Shown here piece after piece: positions 16,543 to 24,404 of a stretch of 64,000 nucleotides of DNA. The DNA is from Dolichospermum planctonicum (GTDB taxonomy: Bacteria > Cyanobacteriota > Cyanobacteriia > Cyanobacteriales > Nostocaceae). Location: positions 1-64,000 of the forward strand of contig NZ_BJCF01000023.1 of NCBI RefSeq assembly GCF_005402965.1, given 5' to 3'. The notes under the pieces are model-generated. The model did not search any database. It was given only the letters and a program-made list of their open reading frames with translations, and was not told the origin of the DNA. Made by a program: the position numbers and the translations under genes. The first letter of the stretch is position 1. Each line of letters starts with the position of its first letter.

Positions 16543-19431
16543 AATTAATTTCTCCTGAGTAGAATTAAATTTTGCATAAGGGTCAAAACAAGGGTAAAAA
16601 TGATAGGTGTAAAGTTTGATTTTATCAATTCTTGCTGTCTCAAGTTTTTGATTACGCACCCATTTATTAAGATAAGCAAAGACATGAAGCGGACTGGTTT
16701 CAAAATCCTTTGCTAATTCCGTAAATTTCCCCCAATTAGCATCATAGCCAGTTTTACCTTGCTTTGCATTGACATCTAAATGAATGGCATAAGCAGCAGT
16801 TAAAACATTTAAGGGTGCCGGATATTGAATACCGTACTCTTCCCAACCTTCTAAAATGTAATCAAGGCGAAATCTATCTCTTTTTACTAAAGTACGGAAA
16901 GCATGAGGCGCACTATCAAGAAAAACGGTTTCTTCAAATTCTGCACCATCATTAAATGGGGGAATAGGAGACTCAGAAACCACAGTTTTCACATCTAAAA
17001 TCATGGGAAAAGCGAAGGCTAACCAACTCGGCATTACCCAAGATTCTGTATCAGTGCTGTCTCTTCCTGGTGGTAAGGCCATGAAGTAAAATGTTAAAGG
17101 TTGATCTTCAGGATAGGAAAGTTTAAATGTGCGGTCTTTTTCACTATCTAAATTTTCATCAATTAAGAAACTATCCACACTTTGATAATTTTCTTTACCC
17201 AAATCAACCTGTAGATCTTTACTGATGAAATGATTACGGATGCTAGTATCAAAGCGAGTTTGAGCAATATTCATGTAAGCTTTTTGTAAAAACTTATTAG
17301 TTTCTGGGGTAAAGTAATAAGTTGGATAAAAATAGAGATAGCGATATTTACCATCTTCAAATCTTTTACCCACAGCTTGAGTTTGATTCATTAATATTTG
17401 TCTGAGCATCATTTCCACACCGGCAATACTAGAAATATTGCGTTTAGCGTTAGAACCTCCTAACATTTGTTTATTTGTATAGACTTGAGGTGTAAATAAA
17501 ACTGCTGATTCCATCTGTTCAGTGACAGTATAAGCTGAATGAGAAATTGAGCAAATTAATTGTTTACCCCTGCCTGGTTTTTTGGCAGCATTATAATTAC
17601 TCAGTTCGTTGATAAAATTATCAATTTCAGTGGTGACAGATGTGGATTGATTAGTATTAGGTAACATGATCACTCTTGATACCCACAACCTTAAATCATC
17701 CCAACCGTCAGGTAATTGATATTGTGCCAGAATTGGGTAAATTAAATCTGTCAAGTAATAAATTACCTGTTGACAATTTTCGCGGACATCTTCAATACCT
17801 GGATGTTTTTCCAGATATTTAGCCGCTAGATAATACCATTCATAAGGTACACCTCCTGTATTACCTTTTAATTTTTGTTCTTTCAAACTTTCATTGATAC
17901 GTTGAATTTCTCGAACTTGCGGTAAATATTCTGTTAAATTCCAAAGTTCAGCAACTTTATGAGTTAAATCAAAATCTGGAACTTCTGGTAATTTCTTATC
18001 TTTTTTTCTCGCAGTTTCGATTTTTTCAACGGTTTCTTGCCAAATTTTACGAGTAATTAGATCTCCAAATTCGGCAATTTGATCAATGCGAATATCATCA
18101 TCAAAATTAAAATCATAATCAATGGATAAAACATTTTGTTTTTGAAACTTAACTAAATTTTCACTGCGACTTTTACCAACAGATGTTTTACCAGTATTTA
18201 AAATGCGTAAACTAGCATCTAACGCAACTTGCATTAAACCGGGAGAATCAAAAAATAGATTGTAATATTCAGCATATTTCATTCCTTTTCCATCTCTACC
18301 AAATCCCGTTTGTCTAAGTTTTAGTTGACCTGCACAAAGGGATTTAATCTTATTAACTACCAGATTTGGTAAAGTTTCTGGAGAGATAGGAGGAGCATCA
18401 CGCAACCCTAGATAAATTACCCCGGTTGGTAGATACAACAAAGGTTCATAATATCTATTTTCTGCGGTATTTAAGTTAGTATGAGCTTCAATTACAGCAT
18501 TATTAACAACGTTGGTTAAAACACCTCTATTTTCGGCAATGTGATGATATGTAAATTTTAATTTACCATCACTAAGACTGTGAATAATTTCATTTAATGC
18601 CGTATTTTCTGCATCTTGAGGATGTTTGATAATTGAAGAAAGTAAATCAGCTAAACGAGTTAAATTACATAAAGCGCGAATAGTGCGATCTTTAAGAACA
18701 GGATTTAACCCAAATTCTGAAAAATTCCAGTTGGTATCCCAACGACTTTGGGCATTATAGGCCATGCACAATAAATCATCAATATATTCTTGATACTCTT
18801 GAGAATTATCTGGATTGATAAATTTATCAATTCCTAATTGTTTAACTTTCTCATCAATAATTTTTCTATGTTCATCTAAAGGTAATTTGCGACATTCTTC
18901 TGGTGCATCTGGGAATTTTTCAAAGTCATGTAAAATGAAACCAGCAATTACTAAACGTCGTTCTTTATCTTTAACTACTCGTTTAATTGTGGTATCCAGT
19001 TTTTCTAACCTTTGTTCAATTAAATTAGCTGGAAATAAACCATTAAGCAAGTGGGTATTTAAAGATTGATCAGCCGCGTTATCTCGTCTAACTTTTGTTT
19101 TACCTTCTGCTGCTCGTTTTTCGTCAATTTCATCAAAGAATTTACCACCTTTGGCAGTGACACCAATAGTGATTTTGAGCAGATTGGGTAATACATATTC
19201 GGCAAAATCTGTCATTACTTGATCATTAAAATTTTGCGATTGTATGGCTTCTTTTAATAGTTTAAGTGTGAGTAATTGTCCTTTGGTTTCAATTGTTCTA
19301 TCTCCATCACCATCAAAACCAAAATCACCTGATAACCAATTATCGTCTGAGGTTTCAGAATTAGCGTTATCTACTATTTCTAACAGTGATAATTGTTTAA
19401 ATTCGTCTGTCTTTTTACTTTTTTTAGCCAT
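16060..19431 (-). CDS. csc3: Type I-D large subunit and HD nuclease Cas10d (Csc3)
   Basis: A 1123-residue protein. The N-terminal HD nuclease domain shows H127 in SLNTHLL and the HD pair H168-D169 in FILHDFEKFP. The long middle part carries YYLAAKYLEKHPG and QSTSVTTEIDNFI. The C-terminal helical region equals a Cas11-type small subunit. In type I-D the HD nuclease sits on Cas10d rather than on Cas3, which agrees with the HD-less Cas3' encoded upstream. The protein recognises the PAM and cleaves target DNA as part of the effector. The gene follows a DUF1016 gene by 48 bp and is followed after 3 nt by a PD-(D/E)XK gene. Length is in the upper normal range. Confidence 0.95.
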   Translation of the reverse strand: MAKKSKKTDEFKQLSLLEIVDNANSETSDDNWLSGDFGFDGDGDRTIETKGQLLTLKLLKEAIQSQNFNDQVMTDFAEYVLPNLLKITIGVTAKGGKFFDEIDEKRAAEGKTKVRRDNAADQSLNTHLLNGLFPANLIEQRLEKLDTTIKRVVKDKERRLVIAGFILHDFEKFPDAPEECRKLPLDEHRKIIDEKVKQLGIDKFINPDNSQEYQEYIDDLLCMAYNAQSRWDTNWNFSEFGLNPVLKDRTIRALCNLTRLADLLSSIIKHPQDAENTALNEIIHSLSDGKLKFTYHHIAENRGVLTNVVNNAVIEAHTNLNTAENRYYEPLLYLPTGVIYLGLRDAPPISPETLPNLVVNKIKSLCAGQLKLRQTGFGRDGKGMKYAEYYNLFFDSPGLMQVALDASLRILNTGKTSVGKSRSENLVKFQKQNVLSIDYDFNFDDDIRIDQIAEFGDLITRKIWQETVEKIETARKKDKKLPEVPDFDLTHKVAELWNLTEYLPQVREIQRINESLKEQKLKGNTGGVPYEWYYLAAKYLEKHPGIEDVRENCQQVIYYLTDLIYPILAQYQLPDGWDDLRLWVSRVIMLPNTNQSTSVTTEIDNFINELSNYNAAKKPGRGKQLICSISHSAYTVTEQMESAVLFTPQVYTNKQMLGGSNAKRNISSIAGVEMMLRQILMNQTQAVGKRFEDGKYRYLYFYPTYYFTPETNKFLQKAYMNIAQTRFDTSIRNHFISKDLQVDLGKENYQSVDSFLIDENLDSEKDRTFKLSYPEDQPLTFYFMALPPGRDSTDTESWVMPSWLAFAFPMILDVKTVVSESPIPPFNDGAEFEETVFLDSAPHAFRTLVKRDRFRLDYILEGWEEYGIQYPAPLNVLTAAYAIHLDVNAKQGKTGYDANWGKFTELAKDFETSPLHVFAYLNKWVRNQKLETARIDKIKLYTYHFYPCFDPYAKFNSTQEKLIVEARSTLNHPQNLTELYRRFYRANKRFNAKANAVLKPIDIAADTILKADSSVFDGETLTLAVAAEIVKLMDRVHSSTAEGRWIMSKREEERQAVLEFAKYFVEDVFEGSFKSDRARLAGRQLNLIRDTCEFLYRLADDKEYKARPQNEPDEITEIETEEN

Positions 19432-19479
19432 TGTTTTTTGCCAATCAAATTAAATAAGAGTTGATTTTTATGATGTGTT

Positions 19480-20499
19480 TTATGCAAATCCTTCTAGTAG
19501 TTTAGCAACTTGTTCAGGATCAGGAAGTTGATTTTTTAGTTCTTGTGGTAATTGAGAAACTATTTGATAAGTGGCTACACCAATTGGTTTATTAGAATCT
19601 TTAAGTGCGTATTCTACAATAGTTCTTTGTTTAGATTTACAAAGAATAATTCCAATAGAAGGATTTTCATCTGGAAGTTTCACCTTATCATCTAAAACCG
19701 ATAGATAAAATTGCATTTTACCAACATATTCAGGTAAAAATTTTCCAATTTTTAATTCTATTGCTACTAAACACTTTAAACGGCGATGATATAATAGAAT
19801 ATCTATAAAATATTCCTCATCATCAACTTCTAAGCGATATTGACTATCAACAAAAGTAAATATACCGCCCATTTCCTGTAAAAATGGTTTAACTTTTGCT
19901 AAAATTGCTTGTTCTAATTGTCGTTCGCTATGTTCATCAGCTAATTCTAAAAAATCAAATGTATATTCATCTTTAACCGCTAGTTTTAATTGATTACGTA
20001 TTTCTGATGAAATATTTTGATCAAAATTAGTTTGATTCAGGAGAGTTTTTTCATAAGTTTGGTTTTCAATTTGGTGAATTAAAACATTTTTTGTCCAGCC
20101 AAATTTACGAGTCATTTTCATATAAAATTCTCGATCTAAATCATCTTTACACTTTTCTAAAATGACTATATTGTGAGTCCATCCAATTTCTGCCACCAAT
20201 GGTGTCAGTTTTTCTTTAGAGTGGTAAGCTAGATAAAAATCTCGCATTCTCCAAATATTTCGCGCTGAAAAACCACTAATACCAGGAAATTCTGTTTGTA
20301 AGTCTTTTGATAACTGTTCAACTACAGATTTACCCCAGTTACAATTTTGTTGTTTGATAAAAATCATCTGACCAATATCCCAATATAAGTTAATCATTTC
20401 TCGATTAACTGCCTTGAGTGCTTCATATTGGGCGGAACGAATTCGTTGTTTTACTTCCATAAGTAGATGTATGTAATTATCAGAAATTGGGTTATTCAT
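19480..20499 (-). CDS. DUF1016/YhcG-type PD-(D/E)XK nuclease
   Basis: A 339-residue protein. The N-terminal helical domain of the family is clear (IRSAQYEALKAVNREMINLY, DIGQMIF, FPGISGFSARNIWRMRDFY, IGWTHNIVILEKC). The C-terminal nuclease domain has D233 in YFIDILLYHRRL and E248-x-K250 in VAIELKIGKFLPEYVGKM. Members are often found beside restriction systems and mobile elements. It lies 12 bp after a DUF433 gene and 48 bp before cas10d, inside the cas operon. It appears complete. The family call is firm; a role in CRISPR immunity is not shown. Confidence 0.9.
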   Translation of the reverse strand: MNNPISDNYIHLLMEVKQRIRSAQYEALKAVNREMINLYWDIGQMIFIKQQNCNWGKSVVEQLSKDLQTEFPGISGFSARNIWRMRDFYLAYHSKEKLTPLVAEIGWTHNIVILEKCKDDLDREFYMKMTRKFGWTKNVLIHQIENQTYEKTLLNQTNFDQNISSEIRNQLKLAVKDEYTFDFLELADEHSERQLEQAILAKVKPFLQEMGGIFTFVDSQYRLEVDDEEYFIDILLYHRRLKCLVAIELKIGKFLPEYVGKMQFYLSVLDDKVKLPDENPSIGIILCKSKQRTIVEYALKDSNKPIGVATYQIVSQLPQELKNQLPDPEQVAKLLEGFA

Positions 20500-20511
20500 A
20501 ACTACAATGTT

Positions 20512-20715
20512 TTAATTAGCTGGGTAGACTAAACAGGCTTGTATATCTTCCCTTTCTAACCAGGGATATGCTTCTAATACGGTTTCGGTAGTATCTCCTG
20601 CGGCTAACATTCCTAAAATGTGTTCTACAGCTAGACGACGACCACGAATTATTGGTTTACCGCCAAAAATTTGGGGGTTAAATGTGATTCTTTCTAGTAA
20701 TGTTTGTTCTTTCAT
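20512..20715 (-). CDS. DUF433 protein (antitoxin-like), short C-terminus
   Basis: A 67-residue protein with the DUF433 signature LLERITFNPQIFGGKPIIRG, then RRLAVEHILGMLAAGDTTE and YPWLEREDIQACL. Family members are winged-helix antitoxin-like proteins often paired with a DUF5615 PIN-like toxin. Here the usual C-terminal helix after the ACL motif is replaced by VYPAN and a stop, so the end may be truncated. No DUF5615 gene follows; a DUF1016 nuclease does, 12 bp away. It is the second gene of the operon, 20 bp after cas3. Confidence 0.8.
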   Translation of the reverse strand: MKEQTLLERITFNPQIFGGKPIIRGRRLAVEHILGMLAAGDTTETVLEAYPWLEREDIQACLVYPAN

Positions 20716-20735
20716 AATTTAGGTATGTCGAAACC

Positions 20736-22913
20736 TTAAACAACCCATATCTCATCTCCTTTGCTTTTAAATGTATAAGCAAGCGTATCTAATAGCAGTG
20801 CCGATTGACCAAAAGCTATAGCATAAGGACTACTAGCATCATTAATACTGCATTGGTCACTGATGGGATAAATTTGAAAGTGCATAGGCAATCTTAACCG
20901 CATTCGCACTTCAGCAACTGGACGACGAATAACATAACAAACTAAACCCTCTTTTTTCAGTTTTTTATTAATTTGGCCTATCCAAGTGTTATCCGGTTGC
21001 CATACTCCCACCTCCGTTAAAACCTGTACTTTCCAAGCGTCTGCTATGGGTTGCAAGTCTCCAGAGTAGGTAAATTTCCAGTTTAACCGCTCTTCACGGT
21101 AAGCTTTCAACTTGATAAATGCTAGACAATGGGCAAATCTACCTTTTGCTATGGGTTGTCCGGTACTTTGCGCGGTTTCTTTTAATGTCCGCATGAATCC
21201 CGCTTCTGTCCAAATTTCAATGTCTAAGTTGCTTAAAATTCCTGGTAAATCATAGGTTTTAAATCTCTCACTTTCATTAGTTTCTGTTAAATCATATAAC
21301 CCACATTGCAAAGGACTAGAACCACGAAAACTTGCTGCATCTTCTGCAATGGTATTTCCTGATTTACCTGATTTTTCTCGCCATTCTTTAGCCCATTTTT
21401 GAATATGTCCTGCTTGAAATTTTAAACTGGTATTAAATACTTTTTCACAAACTGTTTGAAACTTTTCTCGACTTTGGGTATATTGTTGTTTAATAGTGCG
21501 ATCGCTTAACTTCACACACAACCAAAAAGACTGTACAGCGCCCCATTGGCGATAATATCCATGAAAATCATTAATTTTTCGATATTGTTCTTTGATTGTT
21601 TGTTGTAAAAATGGGCGATCATAAATATGATCCGCTTGTAATGGTGGTGAATCTGTTTCAAATAAACGCTCAACTAAAAAGTTAGGAATTAAAGCATAAG
21701 CTGTATAATTCTCAAATTTAATCTCTTGACCATTTCTTTCATATCCATCATGTCTTCCTAATCTTCCCAAACGTTGAATAAAATTACCAGAATCAGAGGA
21801 TTCAAAAATTAAAAAATTAATCTTAAAATCAACTCCTACATCAATTGTACTTGTACTTAAAACTAAATCAGCCGCTAAACTTAATTCTTTTTCCCCTTTA
21901 CTTGATAAACCTGTATTTTCTCCCACTGTCAAATTATAAGGTTGTAAAATTTCCTGAAAAAATGGCGTTAGTCGTTTCACTGACGCAATGGAATTAAGAA
22001 TAATTGCCCCTTTACTTCCTGGATGTTCTTGAAATTGAGAGATAATGACATTACTATTTGCTTTTAACCAAGTTTCCGCAGCTTTAAAACTTGGTTCTAA
22101 AGGCATAAAATTGAGTGTAATTCCTTGTGTTACTTGTCGCCAATTTTGGTTTTGAAGTTGTACTTCTTGTTTTGGATGAGCAGGAAATTGATATTTATTT
22201 TCTGCTAGAGGATTTATCTCTTTACACCGAAATCCGGCTATTTCTAATTTGCTAATTAAATCTTGATCTGGTGTAGCTGAAAGAAAGAGAAACTTTTTGC
22301 GGCGGTTTGTACAATGAATTAATAGCATTGTATTAATTACGCTGGCAATTTGCGGGGCTGCAAAAACATGAAATTCATCAAAAATAAATACATCAAAGTC
22401 TTTATCAATTTTATTCCATAATTTATCAGGACTATCACCAGTAATTAAATAATTACTGCGATGTAAATAATGGAAAATATCAGGATTAGTTAATAATACT
22501 TCTCTTTGACTAGAAAGTGTTAAAATTGCTGCCCCTTTTTTTAATGCTTCATTTTCTGCATAAATTTCTAAATCTGCACCGCTTAATTTAACTATGCGTG
22601 GTTGATTCTCTGGTTGAAATATATCAATATATCCTTTGATTTGGGTTTCTTGATCTCTTGCTAATTCATTGGTTGGGTAAAGTCCAATGGCACAAAATTC
22701 ACCTTGGAGAACTTGTAAATAAGCAGCTAAACTTTTACCATCTCCTGTCATTGCAGTGTTAAAAACTACGTCAATATTGGGATCTCTTAATGCTTTTAAT
22801 GTTTCTAACTGATGCCAAGATAAAGACCAACTATCTGGTAATTTTACTCCATCTGGTGTGGGGACAGTTTGCGAATAAACAGGTTTGAGTTGAATACTGT
22901 AATTTTCTAACAT
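20736..22913 (-). CDS. cas3: Type I-D helicase Cas3' (no HD domain)
   Basis: A 725-residue superfamily 2 helicase. Walker A is TGDGKS (56-61), motif II is DEFH (179-182) inside IFDEFHVFAAP, motif III is SATPD, motif V is STIDVGVDF and motif VI is FIQRLGRLGRHDG. There is no HD nuclease domain, as expected for type I-D, where Cas10d carries it. It unwinds and translocates on target DNA. It is the first gene of the minus-strand operon and faces a divergently transcribed WYL-type regulator across about 290 bp. No defects are seen. Confidence 0.94.
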   Translation of the reverse strand: MLENYSIQLKPVYSQTVPTPDGVKLPDSWSLSWHQLETLKALRDPNIDVVFNTAMTGDGKSLAAYLQVLQGEFCAIGLYPTNELARDQETQIKGYIDIFQPENQPRIVKLSGADLEIYAENEALKKGAAILTLSSQREVLLTNPDIFHYLHRSNYLITGDSPDKLWNKIDKDFDVFIFDEFHVFAAPQIASVINTMLLIHCTNRRKKFLFLSATPDQDLISKLEIAGFRCKEINPLAENKYQFPAHPKQEVQLQNQNWRQVTQGITLNFMPLEPSFKAAETWLKANSNVIISQFQEHPGSKGAIILNSIASVKRLTPFFQEILQPYNLTVGENTGLSSKGEKELSLAADLVLSTSTIDVGVDFKINFLIFESSDSGNFIQRLGRLGRHDGYERNGQEIKFENYTAYALIPNFLVERLFETDSPPLQADHIYDRPFLQQTIKEQYRKINDFHGYYRQWGAVQSFWLCVKLSDRTIKQQYTQSREKFQTVCEKVFNTSLKFQAGHIQKWAKEWREKSGKSGNTIAEDAASFRGSSPLQCGLYDLTETNESERFKTYDLPGILSNLDIEIWTEAGFMRTLKETAQSTGQPIAKGRFAHCLAFIKLKAYREERLNWKFTYSGDLQPIADAWKVQVLTEVGVWQPDNTWIGQINKKLKKEGLVCYVIRRPVAEVRMRLRLPMHFQIYPISDQCSINDASSPYAIAFGQSALLLDTLAYTFKSKGDEIWVV

Positions 22914-23201
22914 ACCTTAATTAATAACTCTTGTGAATTGATGGTTGCTTGATATTCTGTAATCGTCAGAGTATTTTTTTGCATTTGATTTGAGTTCACA
23001 TATTGGATCAATCGAAATTCGAGATAGTAAATTATTGGTACTCATTTCTGCTATTTCCTATTTAGTCCTTTTTACTATTTTATTTTTGGTAATTCATTGA
23101 GACAATTAAAAACTGTCCGTAACTTATTGCTAAAATCTAGCATAACAGCCACAATAAAAATTGACAAGCGAAAACAAGTATAAAGTATACGGACACTTTC
23201 C
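22914..23201. promoter_or_regulatory. Divergent promoter region of the cas operon and its regulator, with an inverted repeat
   Basis: The two 8-bp halves TGTCCGTA (23114-23121) and TACGGACA (23188-23195) face each other across 66 bp. The right half overlaps the putative promoter of the regulator (TTGACA at 23161-23166, TATA-rich stretch at 23179-23190) just before its ATG. They are good candidates for an operator through which the regulator represses itself and the cas genes. The pairing is seen; binding is inferred. Confidence 0.5.
22917..23045 (-). pseudogene. Possible remnant of a DUF433 gene start in the cas leader region
   Basis: A 42-codon frame beginning MSTNNLLSRISIDP-IC resembles the opening of DUF433 proteins (LLxRIxxxP), then loses all similarity. 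It ends just before the cas3 ATG. It may instead be a chance frame, or a leader peptide of the cas operon. Confidence 0.25.
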
Positions 23202-24074
23202 ATGAGTCGAAAAGGTCAATCTATTACCCTGTCAGTATCAGAGCGTGATAAAGCGCAACTAGAAGTGATCGCTCTCCAATTTGGGATGAAGTGGGGAGAT
23301 GATCCCAATATCTCCAAACTGATCAAGGCCATAGCCCAACATGAATTAATAGTTAGTAAAAATAATGACTGGCAAGATTCACGTATCCGTGCCTTACATC
23401 GTTGTATAACTGCATTAACCGACATCGGACAAAATGAACAAGCGGAAATTATCGCTAATTTGCTACTAGCACGCAGTGAATTATCCGTACCTTTACGTAA
23501 AGAAATAGAAGGTTTTTTAAATAACTCCCGTCCATCTTGGCGGTTACAAATAGATCACTATATCTTACGTCAACAACCCTTTCAACTTGCTTATCAAGAT
23601 GCGGCAGAAAGAGTAGTTAATTTTACTGTACGTTATGCCAAAATCACACCCTATGAAAAACGCCAATACCTTGACTGTTGGTGTGAAGAAACAGAAGGAA
23701 ACTCTGACATACCAGAACTACAACATAATTGGTGTTTCCGTTTGGATAGAATTAACGAAGCAGCAGTTACGGAAATTACTGGACAATGGCATTCTAACCT
23801 AGATCAAATAGATGTAGAAATGCACATATTAAATAAGTTAGCGTTTGCCTATCAACCTAAACCAGAGGATAAAATAGTGGAGTGGATACCAGATCAACCA
23901 CAGGTAAAAAAAGTAATTAGAAGAATATCAAATACATTCTGGTTTATTCGGGAAATTATGCAATATTCCTCTGAATGTATTGTAGTTTCACCAGAGGATG
24001 TGCGATCGCGTATTAAAGGAAATCTCATCAAGCTATGTCAAAATTATGATCTAACTGCATCACTCACCAGTTAA
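23202..24074 (+). CDS. WYL-domain-type regulator, likely controlling the cas operon
   Basis: A 290-residue protein. The N-terminal 50 residues (SITLSVSERDKAQLEVIALQ) look like a ribbon-helix-helix DNA-binding segment. The middle part (HYILRQQPFQLAYQDAAERV, KRQYLDCWCEE, WCFRLDRI) follows the WYL sensor-domain pattern, although the W-Y-L triad itself is altered. WYL proteins beside type I-D loci in other cyanobacteria (for example sll7009 in Synechocystis) repress or modulate cas and crRNA expression. It is divergent from cas3 and shares an inverted-repeat region with it. The class is fairly sure; the target is inferred from context. Confidence 0.82.
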   Translation: MSRKGQSITLSVSERDKAQLEVIALQFGMKWGDDPNISKLIKAIAQHELIVSKNNDWQDSRIRALHRCITALTDIGQNEQAEIIANLLLARSELSVPLRKEIEGFLNNSRPSWRLQIDHYILRQQPFQLAYQDAAERVVNFTVRYAKITPYEKRQYLDCWCEETEGNSDIPELQHNWCFRLDRINEAAVTEITGQWHSNLDQIDVEMHILNKLAFAYQPKPEDKIVEWIPDQPQVKKVIRRISNTFWFIREIMQYSSECIVVSPEDVRSRIKGNLIKLCQNYDLTASLTS

Positions 24075-24404
24075 TATCATTATAAGTAATAGCCCAGGAT
24101 TTACAAATAGCTTGCACTACAGAGAAAACTCATGTTAAATTAGCACATTAAGTAAGATTGTTCGACCGCCAATGTTTTGATTACTATTTAATCTAAAATA
24201 GTAGATTCCGGCAAGTTTGTCTACATCTGGGTATAATTTAAGTTACAGTTTGAAACCCCGAAAAAATTTATTTTTTGGTATTGACAAAGAAATTTGAATA
24301 TGTTATGTTTCTTTTGATAAGGAAGAACTATTCTACTGTTGTTCAATTAATAAAACACAGAGTCCCCGACTTGTTCAAAAAATCGGGGATATTTGTATTG
24401 AGAG
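24075..24404. other. Intergenic region with a hairpin repeat
   Basis: No gene is supported here. TCCCCGA (24363-24369) and TCGGGGA (24383-24389) form a hairpin of the dispersed CCCGACTTCTT family, between the convergent ends of the regulator and the protease. It could terminate either transcript, but lacks a strong U-run. Confidence 0.45.

Noticed and set aside
18815-19453. Plus-strand frames opposite cas10d
   Set aside because: Antisense shadows of a clear gene with strong family motifs.
23161-23190. Defined sigma-70 promoter for the WYL regulator
   Set aside because: TTGACA is present but the spacing to the TATA-like boxes is 12 or 18-19 bp, so the exact promoter is uncertain.
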